A DNA stretch of 64,000 nucleotides from Plantago major (taxonomy: Eukaryota > Streptophyta > Magnoliopsida > Lamiales > Plantaginaceae), in contig CM048844.1 of the NCBI GenBank assembly GCA_026545765.1, forward strand, positions 72,879,035-72,943,034, written 5' to 3'. This document shows positions 53,371-63,262 of this stretch, piece after piece. The notes under the pieces were generated by a model that was not told the DNA's origin, searched no databases, and saw only the letters and a program-made list of their open reading frames with translations. The position numbers and the translations under genes were made by a program. Positions within the stretch are counted from its first letter, which is position 1. The number at the start of each line of letters is the position of its first letter.

Positions 53371-55460
53371 TTATCCAAACAAGTGTAAATATGAAAAAAT
53401 CTGAACATACTGAGATACATAACTAGCTATCGACAGGGGTGGGGTGGGTGATGGCGGAAGGACATGAATCGCTCCATTCAGAATCAAGGCGCTCGTTCTC
53501 CTCCTTCGTTCTCGTCGCGGCGCTCCATCTCGTCCCTTTGTTGCTCCATCTCTTGAGTTAGCGAGCAACATGTTCCCGACTTCTTGAGTGCACCATTTCC
53601 GAGACACAGTCACGTGTGTAAACCGGACGTCTGGGCTGGGACGATGATGAGGAGCACGCCGGACTAGCGATTGCAAACCGAGGCTCCGAGTCCATATATT
53701 CGTCCTTTCTTGTCCGGTTTGTTGACCTCTAGGAAGATGTTGTCAACTTGTTCGATTGACAACACATCACCCGTCGTCCTCTGCCTCGCCACCGAGCATC
53801 AACCTCGACTGAAATCGTAAATAGCAGATATAATGATCGATTCTTGTTTTAAAAAGTAACTTGTAATAGTGTACAAATATGAACTTTAAGCAACATAAAC
53901 ATACCGCAATAGGCGATGCCCGGTCGGTCCATACCCATATACCTTGGCCTTCTTGAAGATGGCATACTTGGATGTCACCTCCCCGTGCCACCGAATCAAA
54001 CCAGATCTAGTCAACAATTTATCATCTACAAGTAATAGAGCATACACGTAATGCTAGATTGCAAAACACATATATACGCACCGATTGATAATAATCGATG
54101 AGATCGCCTCCCAAGGTGGTGAACGGCCCTTCTGCCGTGTCGGTTGGGATGCCGGTTACTTTGTTGGTCCAAGCAACGTCTGGACATAATTTGGCCGATG
54201 AGGCATCCCAAAGGCCCACTCCGTTGCATCAACTTTGTGGAGGGATTGGGCCACCCGATCGAATGGCCTTCCACGTCAGACCATATCCTCAGTTTGGATC
54301 CCACAGTCTAAATAAACACGCCCGGATCGTGGATCAACTCTTGGAATGAAGTACTCCTTCTACATTCCCAATTTCATACAACATCCAAAGTCAATACATG
54401 TCCTAACAACATAATGTATATGGTGACTAACATATCAACCAAATAAAGTGGCTAACATACCACTCACATATAGTGGCTAACATACCACTCACATATAGTG
54501 GCTAACATACCACTCACATTGTCCTAAAATTTACTAACACAATGAAGCATAACATATCACCCAAATAAAGTGGCTAACATACCACTCACATTGTCCTAAA
54601 ATTTACTAACACAATGGTGACTAACATATCACCCAAATAAAGTGGCTAACATACCACTCACATACAGTGGCTAACATACCACTCACATTGTCCTAAAATT
54701 TACTAACACAATGGTGACTAACATATCACCCAAATAAAGTGGCTAACATACCACTCACATACAGTGGCTAACATACCACTCACATTGTCCTAAAATTTAC
54801 TAACACAATGGTGACTAACATATCACCCAAATAAAGTGGCTAACATACCACTCACATACAGTGGCTAACATACCACTCATATTAAAACGATTAATTATAA
54901 TTACAAACAAATGAATGTCATATTTTAACTTACCCTCAGCTCATCGAAGTACTCGGCCCTCATGCGCTCCGAGATGTGGCTCCAACACTCACCACCACCT
55001 TGGGTGGCTCTCTCACCTCGAAGATGTCACCTAGTTTGTTGTGCACCTCCGAGGCCATAAGCTGTTGTCAATGTATAAGATACAAGAAACGAATATGCAT
55101 TACTTTAGTACAACAATTTATACTTGTCAACTATCATTATCAGTTATGTTTTAGATATTTAAGAAGAATGTATAATACTTACTTGGCAGGACCAATAGGG
55201 AAAATCACAGGCAAGCCGTCCCACGTGACGTTGGGATTGTTTGGATCGAACACGAGGTAGGGACAATCGTCGTGGTCGTCCTCCAAAGATGTGTCCGGTT
55301 GGTAGAGCCATTTGCTCTCTCTGCCTGGGGGTCTCAGAATCCGAGACCTTGTCACGATCTTGAGCCCTCCACGTTCGACGGTGTCCCCGACCCACCACTA
55401 TCATGCTGCCGGCTGCGTGGGGGGGGACGATAGGTGGACGGCCTCTGTCGCGGCATCTGC
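53371..55460 (-). pseudogene. degraded second CACTA gene (Transposase_24-like)
   Basis: Frames at 55350-55460 (Arg/Pro/Ser-rich), 54960-55060 (MASEVHNKLGDIFEVREPPK), 54030-54300 and 53371-53676 are scraps of one protein with many stops. The SEVHNKLGDIFEV piece and its place after the TNP2 gene suggest the plant transposase of the Ptta/En/Spm family (PF03004). Weak assignment. Confidence 0.4.
54395..54880. repeat. 97-bp higher-order tandem repeat in the CACTA element
   Basis: Units of 97 bp (starts at 54613, 54710, 54807) are built from a shorter word GTGGCTAACATACCACTCAC used two or three times plus a spacer (TTGTCCTAAAATTTACTAAC). The copies are almost identical. Shorter irregular units lie to the left. 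Confidence 0.9.
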
Positions 55461-55540
55461 AAAAAAATGTAATAAATACAATAAAAATGTGTTAGTACGA
55501 GTTATAATACATAACAGATTATAATAACACATATAATTAC

Positions 55541-55833
55541 TCATAATACACATAATATACCGTTATCGCCGTCCTCTAAGACTACATATTGGTCCTCGTG
55601 CAGATCAAACAGCTCATCATCTGCTTCTATGGGATCTTCTGCTTGTTTATCGACATCCTCTTGTTGGTACGAGTTCGTAATTGAGTCGTCTTTCTCAATG
55701 TACTCCACTTTCGAGCGAGCACGAATAGGTACCGCAGCTAACCATTCCCCCTTATCGCGTTTTCTGCTTGGATATTCAAGAAACACCACTTGTCGTGCTT
55801 GAGTCGCCAGAATAAATGGTTCATACTTGGTTC
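55541..55833 (-). pseudogene. TNP2 transposase C-terminal part
   Basis: Read on the minus strand: EPFILATQARQVVFLEYPSR and EWLAAVPIRARSKVEYI, then an acidic tail with DELFDLHEDQ. This matches the C-terminal region of CACTA TNP2 proteins (FILASQAxQVYYV... then a Trp-containing strand and acidic end). The catalytic region between this and 56076 is deleted. Confidence 0.65.
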
Positions 55834-56075
55834 GTTAGATCGAGTTCTTTCATTTACGATAATAAATCAATTTCACAATAATTCAATCAATTGCTACGTA
55901 ATATAAGTTATATTAGCTCCAGTCAATTGTTACGGCATTACATAATATAAGTTACATCAGCTTCAATTTTACCATAATGTTTGGTTTCATATATATATAA
56001 ACTAATGATTACTAGTTATACAAGCCTAGAGACAAAACGGATCAAACTCCTCATTCTCATGCACCCCCCTCCTCA

Positions 56076-56492
56076 TCACTTGTGGCGCTCCCTACCACAG
56101 AACTTGCATTCCAACAGATCTACATCCTCCTCCCAATACACCATGCACATGTTCCGACAAGCAGAAAGGCACTCGATAGGCGGCCCCAAACCCCGCCTCT
56201 CCCTCCATTGGAGGTATGACATGGACGGTGCTTCCTCACCGTGATGAATCCATACATGATACTCAGGCATGAATCCATAACGTCGCAAGTGCTCGAATAC
56301 TGCTGTAGGCGTCATAAATTGCTTGTTTCTGCAGGTTTCCAATGTGCAAGGACACTTTATCAACCCCCCAATTGTACAAACCGGACGTCCCATGGCAAAC
56401 GAGATGAAACCTTTAACCCCTTCTACAAAACTCCTACAAACTCTGCCATTTACCGCCGTACGATCGTACATCCATGAACGGCCGGAATTCAT
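56076..56492 (-). pseudogene. TNP2 transposase N-terminus (Transpos_assoc domain)
   Basis: An open frame of 138 codons starting MNSGRSWMYDRTAVNGRVCR, with VEGVKGFISFAM, IKCPCTLETCRNKQ, VFEHLRRYGFMPEYHVWIHH: the transposase-associated domain (PF13963), a Cys/His zinc-binding N-terminus of CACTA transposases. It continues into CRNMCMVYWEEDVDLLECKF, the beginning of the TNP2 core (CxNxCxLYxxEY...C..C). It then runs out, the rest of the core being deleted. Confidence 0.82.
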
Positions 56493-56499
56493 TGTATAT

Positions 56500-57289
56500 A
56501 TACTTTATTTTTAACCTGAGACGTTCCAATTGATTAGATCGTATTTAATTTATTAGATCGATTCCAATTCGGATAAGAAGATTGTAGAGGTTAATTGTTA
56601 ATTATTATATGTTGCTTATAAATTAATTATTAATTAAGTGTTCGATATTTACAAAATTGGGAATATAATTTAACCATTTCAACCTCTTAGTACATATATT
56701 ATATATTTAACATACATATCAAATTAACTAATTACTCTATACATATCGAATTACTACATATATTCATATCAAATTACATACTTAACATACAAATTTATCA
56801 AATCAAAACTACATACTTCTATACTTAACAAACATATCAAATTAACTAAACTAACTATATATACTTAACACACAAATCAAACTAACTACATACATTCATA
56901 CATACCAAACTTAATTAACATACTACATACATTCATATCATTAATTAAACTAACTATCAAATTGAACAAATTACATATAATTAATCAAATTAACTAAACT
57001 AACTACTACATACTTATCATATATACATATAATTGCTCAAATTAATCAAAATAAACAAAATCCCCAAATTTTAAAAAACTAGGGTTTTAGCCAAAATACC
57101 TTGATTAATCGGTAGAAATCTGAAATTGATCGAAGAAACAAACTCCTTGTCCCACTAGCTTGATTAGGCACCAAGATTGGCGGAATAACGCAGAATTCAC
57201 GGAACCGAGAGGAGAAGAAGAGAATGAGGAAGAAGAAGGGAGAAGAGGAAGAAAGTGAGGCATTCTGCCTCTCTGTCCGGTTATGAAAC
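56500..57289. other. AT-rich 5' region of the CACTA element
   Basis: AT-rich, with repeated ACATA/CTAACTA words between 56690 and 57040; it is probably the promoter and leader of the transposase gene. A short frame at 57079-57339 (minus) has no family resemblance. Confidence 0.5.
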
Positions 57290-57634
57290 TCTGGGCCGAC
57301 GGACACGTATCCGTCGGCCCAGAGTCGATCCGTCGCCACATGTGGCGACGGATAGGTATCCGTCGCTATAAAGCGACGGATAATCTATCCGTCGCCCCGT
57401 TTTTTAAAAAAAAATTCCTTTTTTTATCAAAGTCAACTTAGCGACGGATAATAATTATCCGTCGCCCAATTTAGCGACGGATACGTTATCCGTCGCCAAT
57501 AAGCGACGGATAACAATTATCCGTCATGATTTGACGGATAGATTCCGTCGCCCCAATAAGCGATCCGTCGTTATGGGGCGACGGATTTCATCCGTCGCCC
57601 CATAACGTCGTTTTTTCCAGCTTTTCTTGTAGTG
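57290..57634. repeat. right subterminal repeats of CACTA element
   Basis: About 15 copies of GCGACGGATA/TATCCGTCGC, often paired around 2-8 bases (for example 57345-57368). They match the left-end repeats. Confidence 0.88.
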
Positions 57635-57776
57635 TAATACAAGATTTACTAGACTAATCATACTCAGTGATTTCCTCTTTTACAATGTTCAAGTGAACCA
57701 AGAGTACTTAATCACCTTTCTAGCTAAGATAAGAACATGTGATGAGTGATCAAAATACTAACAGATATTCCTAACA

Positions 57777-57797
57777 AATTTCCCCCTTTTTGATCAG
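57777..57797 (-). other. polypurine tract of copy L
   Basis: CTGATCAAAAAGGGGGAAATT on the minus strand, immediately before the LTR start at 57776. Confidence 0.85.
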
Positions 57798-58208
57798 TCA
57801 TCCATGACTATCTTTTAAGTCCTATTACAAAATTGTAATCCTGGAACAGAAAACAATCCACCACTTAATAATTTCAAATGATATTCAATTTTAGTTGAAT
57901 TAAGTGCAAAAAGTAAACATCAACCAAATCACAAGAAGTGATCTTTGCTGATAAGTTGTCATCTATTAAAGAGTATCTGAGAGTATGATCTTCAGATAGG
58001 TACAGTTTACAGAAAGAGATGCAACTTTTACATATAGAGAATTTTAGAAACAATCAGCAAGATTACAAAAAGTAACAAAACATACTAAGTAAATTAGAAC
58101 AAAGGAGAGTCCAAGCTCCAAGAGAGTATTCTAATGTTACTAGTCTTCAAGTCTTCAGAAATGCAACTTGGGTTCAAATACCTCAAGTTCTTCAGCACCT
58201 TTTCTGGA

Positions 58209-59500
58209 TCAGTTTTCATGATCATCCACTTTTCTGCATTCTTGGACATAGTCATAAAGAATCCTTCTGACAGAGAGCTCTGTCTTTCTGGATAAGTCAC
58301 ATATTTCATGGTAACTCTTGCCAAGCTTGTGATTCTTCCGCAGAAAATGTTTGACCTAGAAGTATTTTCCCCAGACCCAGGCATGGTCTACCTGCAGCTG
58401 AGACAGGTTGAAATACTTGTATATTTCTTCCAGATAATGTATATCATCTAGGTATTCATCCAATGTAATATAGAATGACTGATAGGTTGAAACACCTAGT
58501 TTGTTCTTCCTACTGTAGCTACCATCCAGTTTTCTTACCTTGTGTACATCATCAGGTTTTGGGTAAGGACAGGGAAAAGAAAGATCCATCTTTCTGGCTT
58601 CATTCCTCTTTTCTACTTCAAAGTTTAGCCAGGCATGAAGGTGCTCAGGTTTTAGCAATTCTGGCTTACCTTCTCTCCATTTCAGGATCTGGTTGAGGAT
58701 GGGAGTTGGAAACTTATCATTGACAAGTAGATGTTGTAGTTCCAGAATCCAACACCCTCTATTGTTCAGAATGCACCCATATGAAGATTCTTCATTATTG
58801 GTCTTCATATACTCAATGTGGGCATCAGTTGGCCTTTCTTGATGTGTTTCATTGTTAATTCTGCCAAACTGGAAATCCCTTCTTGCTTTTCTGTTTGGTG
58901 GCCTTCTGTCAGGAGATCCTCTAACCCTTTCTTCCTGCCTTGGGGCTGTGCTGGTGGATGTTCCTTATATAGACTTGGTATTTCCAGAAGGAGTTCTGGC
59001 TGCTAAGGGCTTTGCTGCCAGAGGAGGTTGTGAAGTAGTTGCTTGTCTCCTTTTCTTGTGAAGTGGATGTTCATCAGAATCATCCTCATCATCATTGAAG
59101 TCCAAAATTGGAGACTTGCAGCTTTCTTGACCTCTTACTTCTCCTTCTTCCTTTTCTTCTTCTTCAGAAGTCTTTTTCTGTTCTGAGATTCTAAGGGACT
59201 TGGTTCCCCTAGTAACCATACTTCTCATACCTTTTGGTTGATCTGGAACAACTTCTTGACAAGGGTGTCTCGGTGGTGTCCTTAATGACAAGTTGACTTG
59301 AGGAGGGAGGATTTGATTGTTTTCTTTTTCTTCCTCTGCCTTTCTGAGGCATCTCTTCTTCCCCCTTAGTCATGAATGACTGACTCATGATAGCATAAGC
59401 TTCAGAGAGAGTTTCAAAGTTTTTCTGGAGATTGTTGTGCACCCTGACCAATTCTTGAAGTTCCTTCTTCAGCTCGTTGTTCTGCCTAACCAGTTCCTGC
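58209..59500 (-). pseudogene. Copia ORF3 of copy L, C-terminal half
   Basis: One frame runs from 59291 to 58209 with two stops. First come basic then acidic residues (EEEEKEEGEV, DFNDDEDDSDEHPLHKK). A TAA at about 58973 stands at the same codon as the TAG of copy A. Then follows the conserved domain: GCWILELQHLLVNDKF, HLHAWLNFEVEKRNEA, HAWVWGKYF, with a TAG at 58354-58356 where copies A and R have Trp. It continues as VKHFLRKNHK to a TGA at 58209. Compared with A and R, roughly half the residues differ. The upstream frame at 59209-59451 overlaps by a frameshift. Confidence 0.65.
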
Positions 59501-61110
59501 TCCTTTCTGTTGAGCTCTTCAAGCGGTCTTAGGATGGCGTTGGCTTGCGGATGACATGGTCAGCTTCATTCAATCTTGCATTAGCATTGTTACAATCCTC
59601 ATCCCTGACCAACCCTAGGTCTTTCTGAGAGAGAGCTATGCTGGTTGCTCTGTTGAGTAAAGCAGCATCCAATGGCTTCATCTCTTCTGGGACGGATTTT
59701 AGCACTTCTGTGTCTTGGGCAACTAGTGTCTTTCTAAGTTCTAAAAAGACACTATTTCTTGCACGGTGCTCTTCACTTCTTGAACTACTTGGTGCAGAGA
59801 ATATATGAGGAGCAAGTAGGGCTCTTTGTCTTTGATGACAAGTCTCTCATCTTCCTTGATAATCAAGTTGTGGGTTTCGGATCACTATCATAATCCTTTT
59901 CTTGGATTGTTTGCAGATTGACAATCTTCTTACGCTTTCCATCAAGTGTCTTGCCTTACGAGAAGATGTAGAAGGTCTTTCGATGCGATCTCAAGATCAT
60001 GCTCTTCATCATCATTGTCATCCATGGCATCTATCTCGGTAATTTGTGACAACAATGGCATTTTTCAAATTTTTTTGCTCATCTAGGAGTGCCAATTCTT
60101 TGGCATTAGCTTCTTCGAGCTTCTTGATTTTGGCTTCCTTTTCATCAACAAGACCTTGAGTCTCAATGTTGATTCTCTTCTCTTCTTCCAATACCTTTCT
60201 GAGTTGTTCAATTCTGAACTCAGCGGCTGAAATTTCTTCTAAGGCATCATTGTGTTCAGCCTGTTGGGTATCTTGATGAGACTTGGGAGGTGATGATGAT
60301 GGAGCTTTCTGAGCATTTGAGGGAGTAGCCTTTTCTCCACTTCTTTTGCTAGCTTTCTGAATCCCGCCTTGTCCAGGTTGGGGATCATCATTTTGATCAT
60401 CATCATCATCATCCTTTTTCTTTGCTTCTTGGTTTGGATGCTCAGAAGGAGGTTCTTGATAATCATTTTCGTCCATCTCCTCGTCATCTTCTGAAACCAG
60501 GTTGATCACATTTGGGAATGTAATCATCCTCCCATTAACTTCCTCTTGCTCAGTTGGGTATTTGTGAGCTTCTTTGGCAAGCGGGATGAGTAACCATCTG
60601 CTCTTGGGTTTGAGCATCCGCAGACTTGAAATCTGCTATAAGTCTTTGTGCTACTTCATGAATGAATTCTTCATGCATCAGAGTGGCAAATGAGTAGGAC
60701 TCTGTTGGGAACAATGCATGGATATAATCTTCCAGATTGAAGGCAATTGCTCTCTTCTCTGGGACGTCGATTACTCTGGATAATTCAGAAAGGTCAACCT
60801 TTCTGAGTTTCTGCCATTGTCTGAAGCACTTGAGATGTTTCTTTAAGGTGTGCTTCTGGAAGGCCTTGAGTAAATCAACTGGCATTAGACTTTGAGCCTG
60901 AAAGAAAGTGTTCAAGTTAGTTTTGCTCAAACTACTTGAGTTAGTATCTGTAAGCGAAAATAGGCTTTCTGAGCATACGTGTGTGGAAACACTGGGCTCA
61001 TTATCCTGTACTTCTGCTTGCTTGGGCACAGGGGCCTCAGATACCTTGTTGTGAGGAGAAGTCTGATCCTCATCAACCTTTCTTTCTGCTAGAACCTGAG
61101 AATTAAAATC
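59501..61110 (-). pseudogene. Copia ORF3 of copy L, N-terminal half
   Basis: 60550-61029 encodes a mixed helical region (AFQKHTLKKHLKCFRQWQKL, YIHALFPTESYSFATLMHEE). After a frameshift, 60018-60617 has an acidic stretch (KKKDDDDDDQNDDPQPGQGG), a Ser/Pro-rich segment and a coiled coil (ISAAEFRIEQLRKVLEEEKR). 59501-60017 is the decayed continuation. A pyrimidine-rich TTTTAATTCTCAG at about 61101 could be a splice acceptor. This extends ORF3 to about 850 codons in total. Confidence 0.55.
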
Positions 61111-61154
61111 AAATATGTTTAGAAACTGTTAACAGAAAAGATAAGTGGAAAAAT

Positions 61155-62882
61155 TGTTGGTCCAGATAACGGCAAAGTAAAAGACTAGGGGGGGGGGGTG
61201 AATAGTCTTTTAAAACTTTTGTCGATAACAACTATTTCTCAGATATCTGAACAGATATCTGATACTTAGAATCAGAGCGCGGAAGACTTAATAAAGATAA
61301 GTGCGTAAAGCTTAAAGTGTGTGTGTGTGTGTTGCTGAAATGTAAATACATAAAGGTAAATAACACAGCAAGTATAGTGGTATCTGGAGGTGGCGTAATC
61401 CTCCAACTAATCCACTTCGGTCTACCAGAGACCTAGAATTCACTAGAACAGATAATTGAGTTCACCTTACAATAATCCTATTCTAAGATTCTTAAACAAT
61501 TGGTTCCCAACCAAATGTTCCCCCTGAGTTGTTCCCGGCTTTCCACCAAGTACTTCACTGCTGAGAAACCTTTGAGTTATTCCCTAGCTTTCCAAGCTAA
61601 GTACTTCCTATACTCAATAACCTTGGAGTTATTCCTTAGTTTCCCAAATCAAGTACTTCCTATACTCCGGTAACCTTGGAGTTATTCCCTAATTTTTCAA
61701 ACTAAGTACTTCCATACTCCAGCGATTATGGTGTTGGTTTTGGTTTGAGTTGTCAGATGAGCTTCTTTAATAACTTGTTCAGTTATTCAGATAGCTCTGT
61801 GAATCAAGTATACTTAATACACTTTTCAATGTATGGTATCTTGTTCTTTTTACTGACCCAAGTCTTAGATAAATGTTCAAGAGAATGAATCTCAGATACT
61901 TAATCTTTCGTTTCAACTCTTTCACAGATAGCTGTACTTGTTTAGGATCAGGACACTTAGAACTTCAGTGTTACTCAAGATCAAAAGCTTTGGTCGCAAC
62001 AGAAAGTTTGAGGATAAGTAAGTTGCTTTGAGAGAGTAAGATGTTCAGTAAGTTCTGTGTAGTTCAAGGTGTGTCTTGTGTATCTCTTCAAGCAGTCTAA
62101 GTGTTGATATTTATAGATGAATTTGAGTGCCGTTTGAATAGTATCCGTTAGGCTCAAATTCAAACTATTGATATATGTGTATAGTACTGTAGCAGGTTTT
62201 GTCTTCTTCTTCAGAAGCTGCCGTTGCTTTTATTCAGACATCTCTGTCCGTGCATTAAATGCATTGTACTATACTTTTTGTCCTGTAGTGCCAACGGAAC
62301 TATGCTTTGTATCAGAGACTAGTGTTATCTGATTCTTTGCACGTCCTTATCTTCAATCTTCAGATACCACTATTTATTGAAACAACTTTGTTTGCAATAT
62401 ATATATTTCTTTTTCAGAAATGTGGTTAATGCTCAAGGTATCTGAGAATAGATATCTGTGGACACTTTCCTTGTTTTCAGATAGGCCTCTTATTTCTCAG
62501 ATATCTCTTGTGACACAGTTTGTTTAAAACTATTCGTGTCTTCAAGATATCTGGCTAAGATATCTGAAAAGCAGTTTCAGTAATCTTGTGCAGTTTCTTC
62601 AAGTCTTCAAGTCGTTGAGCTTGTTCTGCTTGGATGTCTTCTTCTTGGTCTTCTCTTCATAAAATAAAAATTACATTTTGAGACCTAACATCCTATACAA
62701 GATTAGCTAGACTATCATACTTAGTGAGTTTCCTCTTTTACAATGTTCAAGTGAACCAAGAGTACTAATCACCTTTCTGAGACTAAGATAAGTCATCATG
62801 TTGCTGATCAAAATCTAAATAGATATTTCTAACAAAATATATTACAAATTTCCTAACAAATTTCCCAAGAAATTTCCCAACA
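61155..62882 (-). repeat. 3' LTR of copy R with expanded start
   Basis: Ends GGACCAACA (61155). The normal start TGTTAGAAATATC is at 62834, but between it and the purine tract are four further 12-base units related to TGTTGGGAAATT, so the LTR start may now be 62882. A TATA box is at about 62108-62116 and a G-run at about 61189-61198. Confidence 0.82.
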
Positions 62883-62903
62883 AATTTCCCCCTTTTTGAT
62901 CAG
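62883..62903 (-). other. polypurine tract of copy R
   Basis: CTGATCAAAAAGGGGGAAAT on the minus strand, same as in copy L. Confidence 0.85.
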
Positions 62904-63262
62904 TCAACGATGACTATCTTACCTATTACAAATCTGGATGAGTGAACAATCCAACACTTAATCTTTTCTTAAGATCTTCAAATTATTTAATTAAGTGCAG
63001 AAAGTAAACATCGACCAAATCACAAGGTGTGATCTTTGCTGACAAGTTATCTTTTATATAATACTATTTGAGAGTAAGTTCTTCAGATAAGTTACAAAGA
63101 GAGATTACAGATAACTTCAATACATAGAACAAGTTCGGCTCAGTCAGCAAAAATACAAAAACTGCATAGTAAATTAGGACAACAGGAGTAACCAAGCTCC
63201 AAGTAAACATCCTAATAAACCAGTCTTCAATCTCTTCAAGTCTTCAACAGTATTTCTGTGGA

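Larger units (their letters stand above)
52922..57634 (-). mobile_element. CACTA (En/Spm) DNA transposon, deletion derivative, 4.7 kb
   Basis: The left end CACTACAAAA and the right end (minus strand) CACTACAAGAAAA are the CACTA terminal inverted repeats. The 3-bp target duplication TAA is exact at 52919-52921 and 57635-57637. Both ends carry dense subterminal repeats of GCGACGGAT in both orientations. Inside are remnants of a TNP2-type transposase (minus strand) lacking its catalytic middle, so it is non-autonomous. It sits inside the copy L LTR. Confidence 0.95.
51644..57776 (-). repeat. 3' LTR of copy L, split by a CACTA element
   Basis: On the minus strand it starts TGTTAGGAATATCTGTTAG (57776) and ends GGACCAACA (51644). 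Without the insert at 52922-57634 it is about 1.4 kb and collinear with copy R's LTR. It includes a G-run at 51676-51690 and a TATA-like TATATATAG at about 52481-52490. Confidence 0.85.
51644..61154 (-). mobile_element. SIRE-like Copia, 3' half (copy L), minus strand
   Basis: ORF3 (58209-61100), purine tract (57777-57797) and 3' LTR (51644-57776, holding a CACTA element). It is inserted into the Athila pol end at 51643. Its upstream part is interrupted at 61154 by the LTR of copy R; no primer site follows that LTR on its inner side, so it is not this element's own 5' LTR. Confidence 0.8.

Noticed and set aside
54976..55260. Plus-strand frame of 94 codons in the CACTA element
   Set aside because: It is the shadow of the minus-strand transposase-related remnant and has no family resemblance.
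61155..62882. 5' LTR of copy L, which would make L a complete short element
   Set aside because: No tRNA-Met primer site follows the LTR end at 61155, whereas the 40741-41862 LTR has one two bases away, and the purine tract of copy R directly precedes it.
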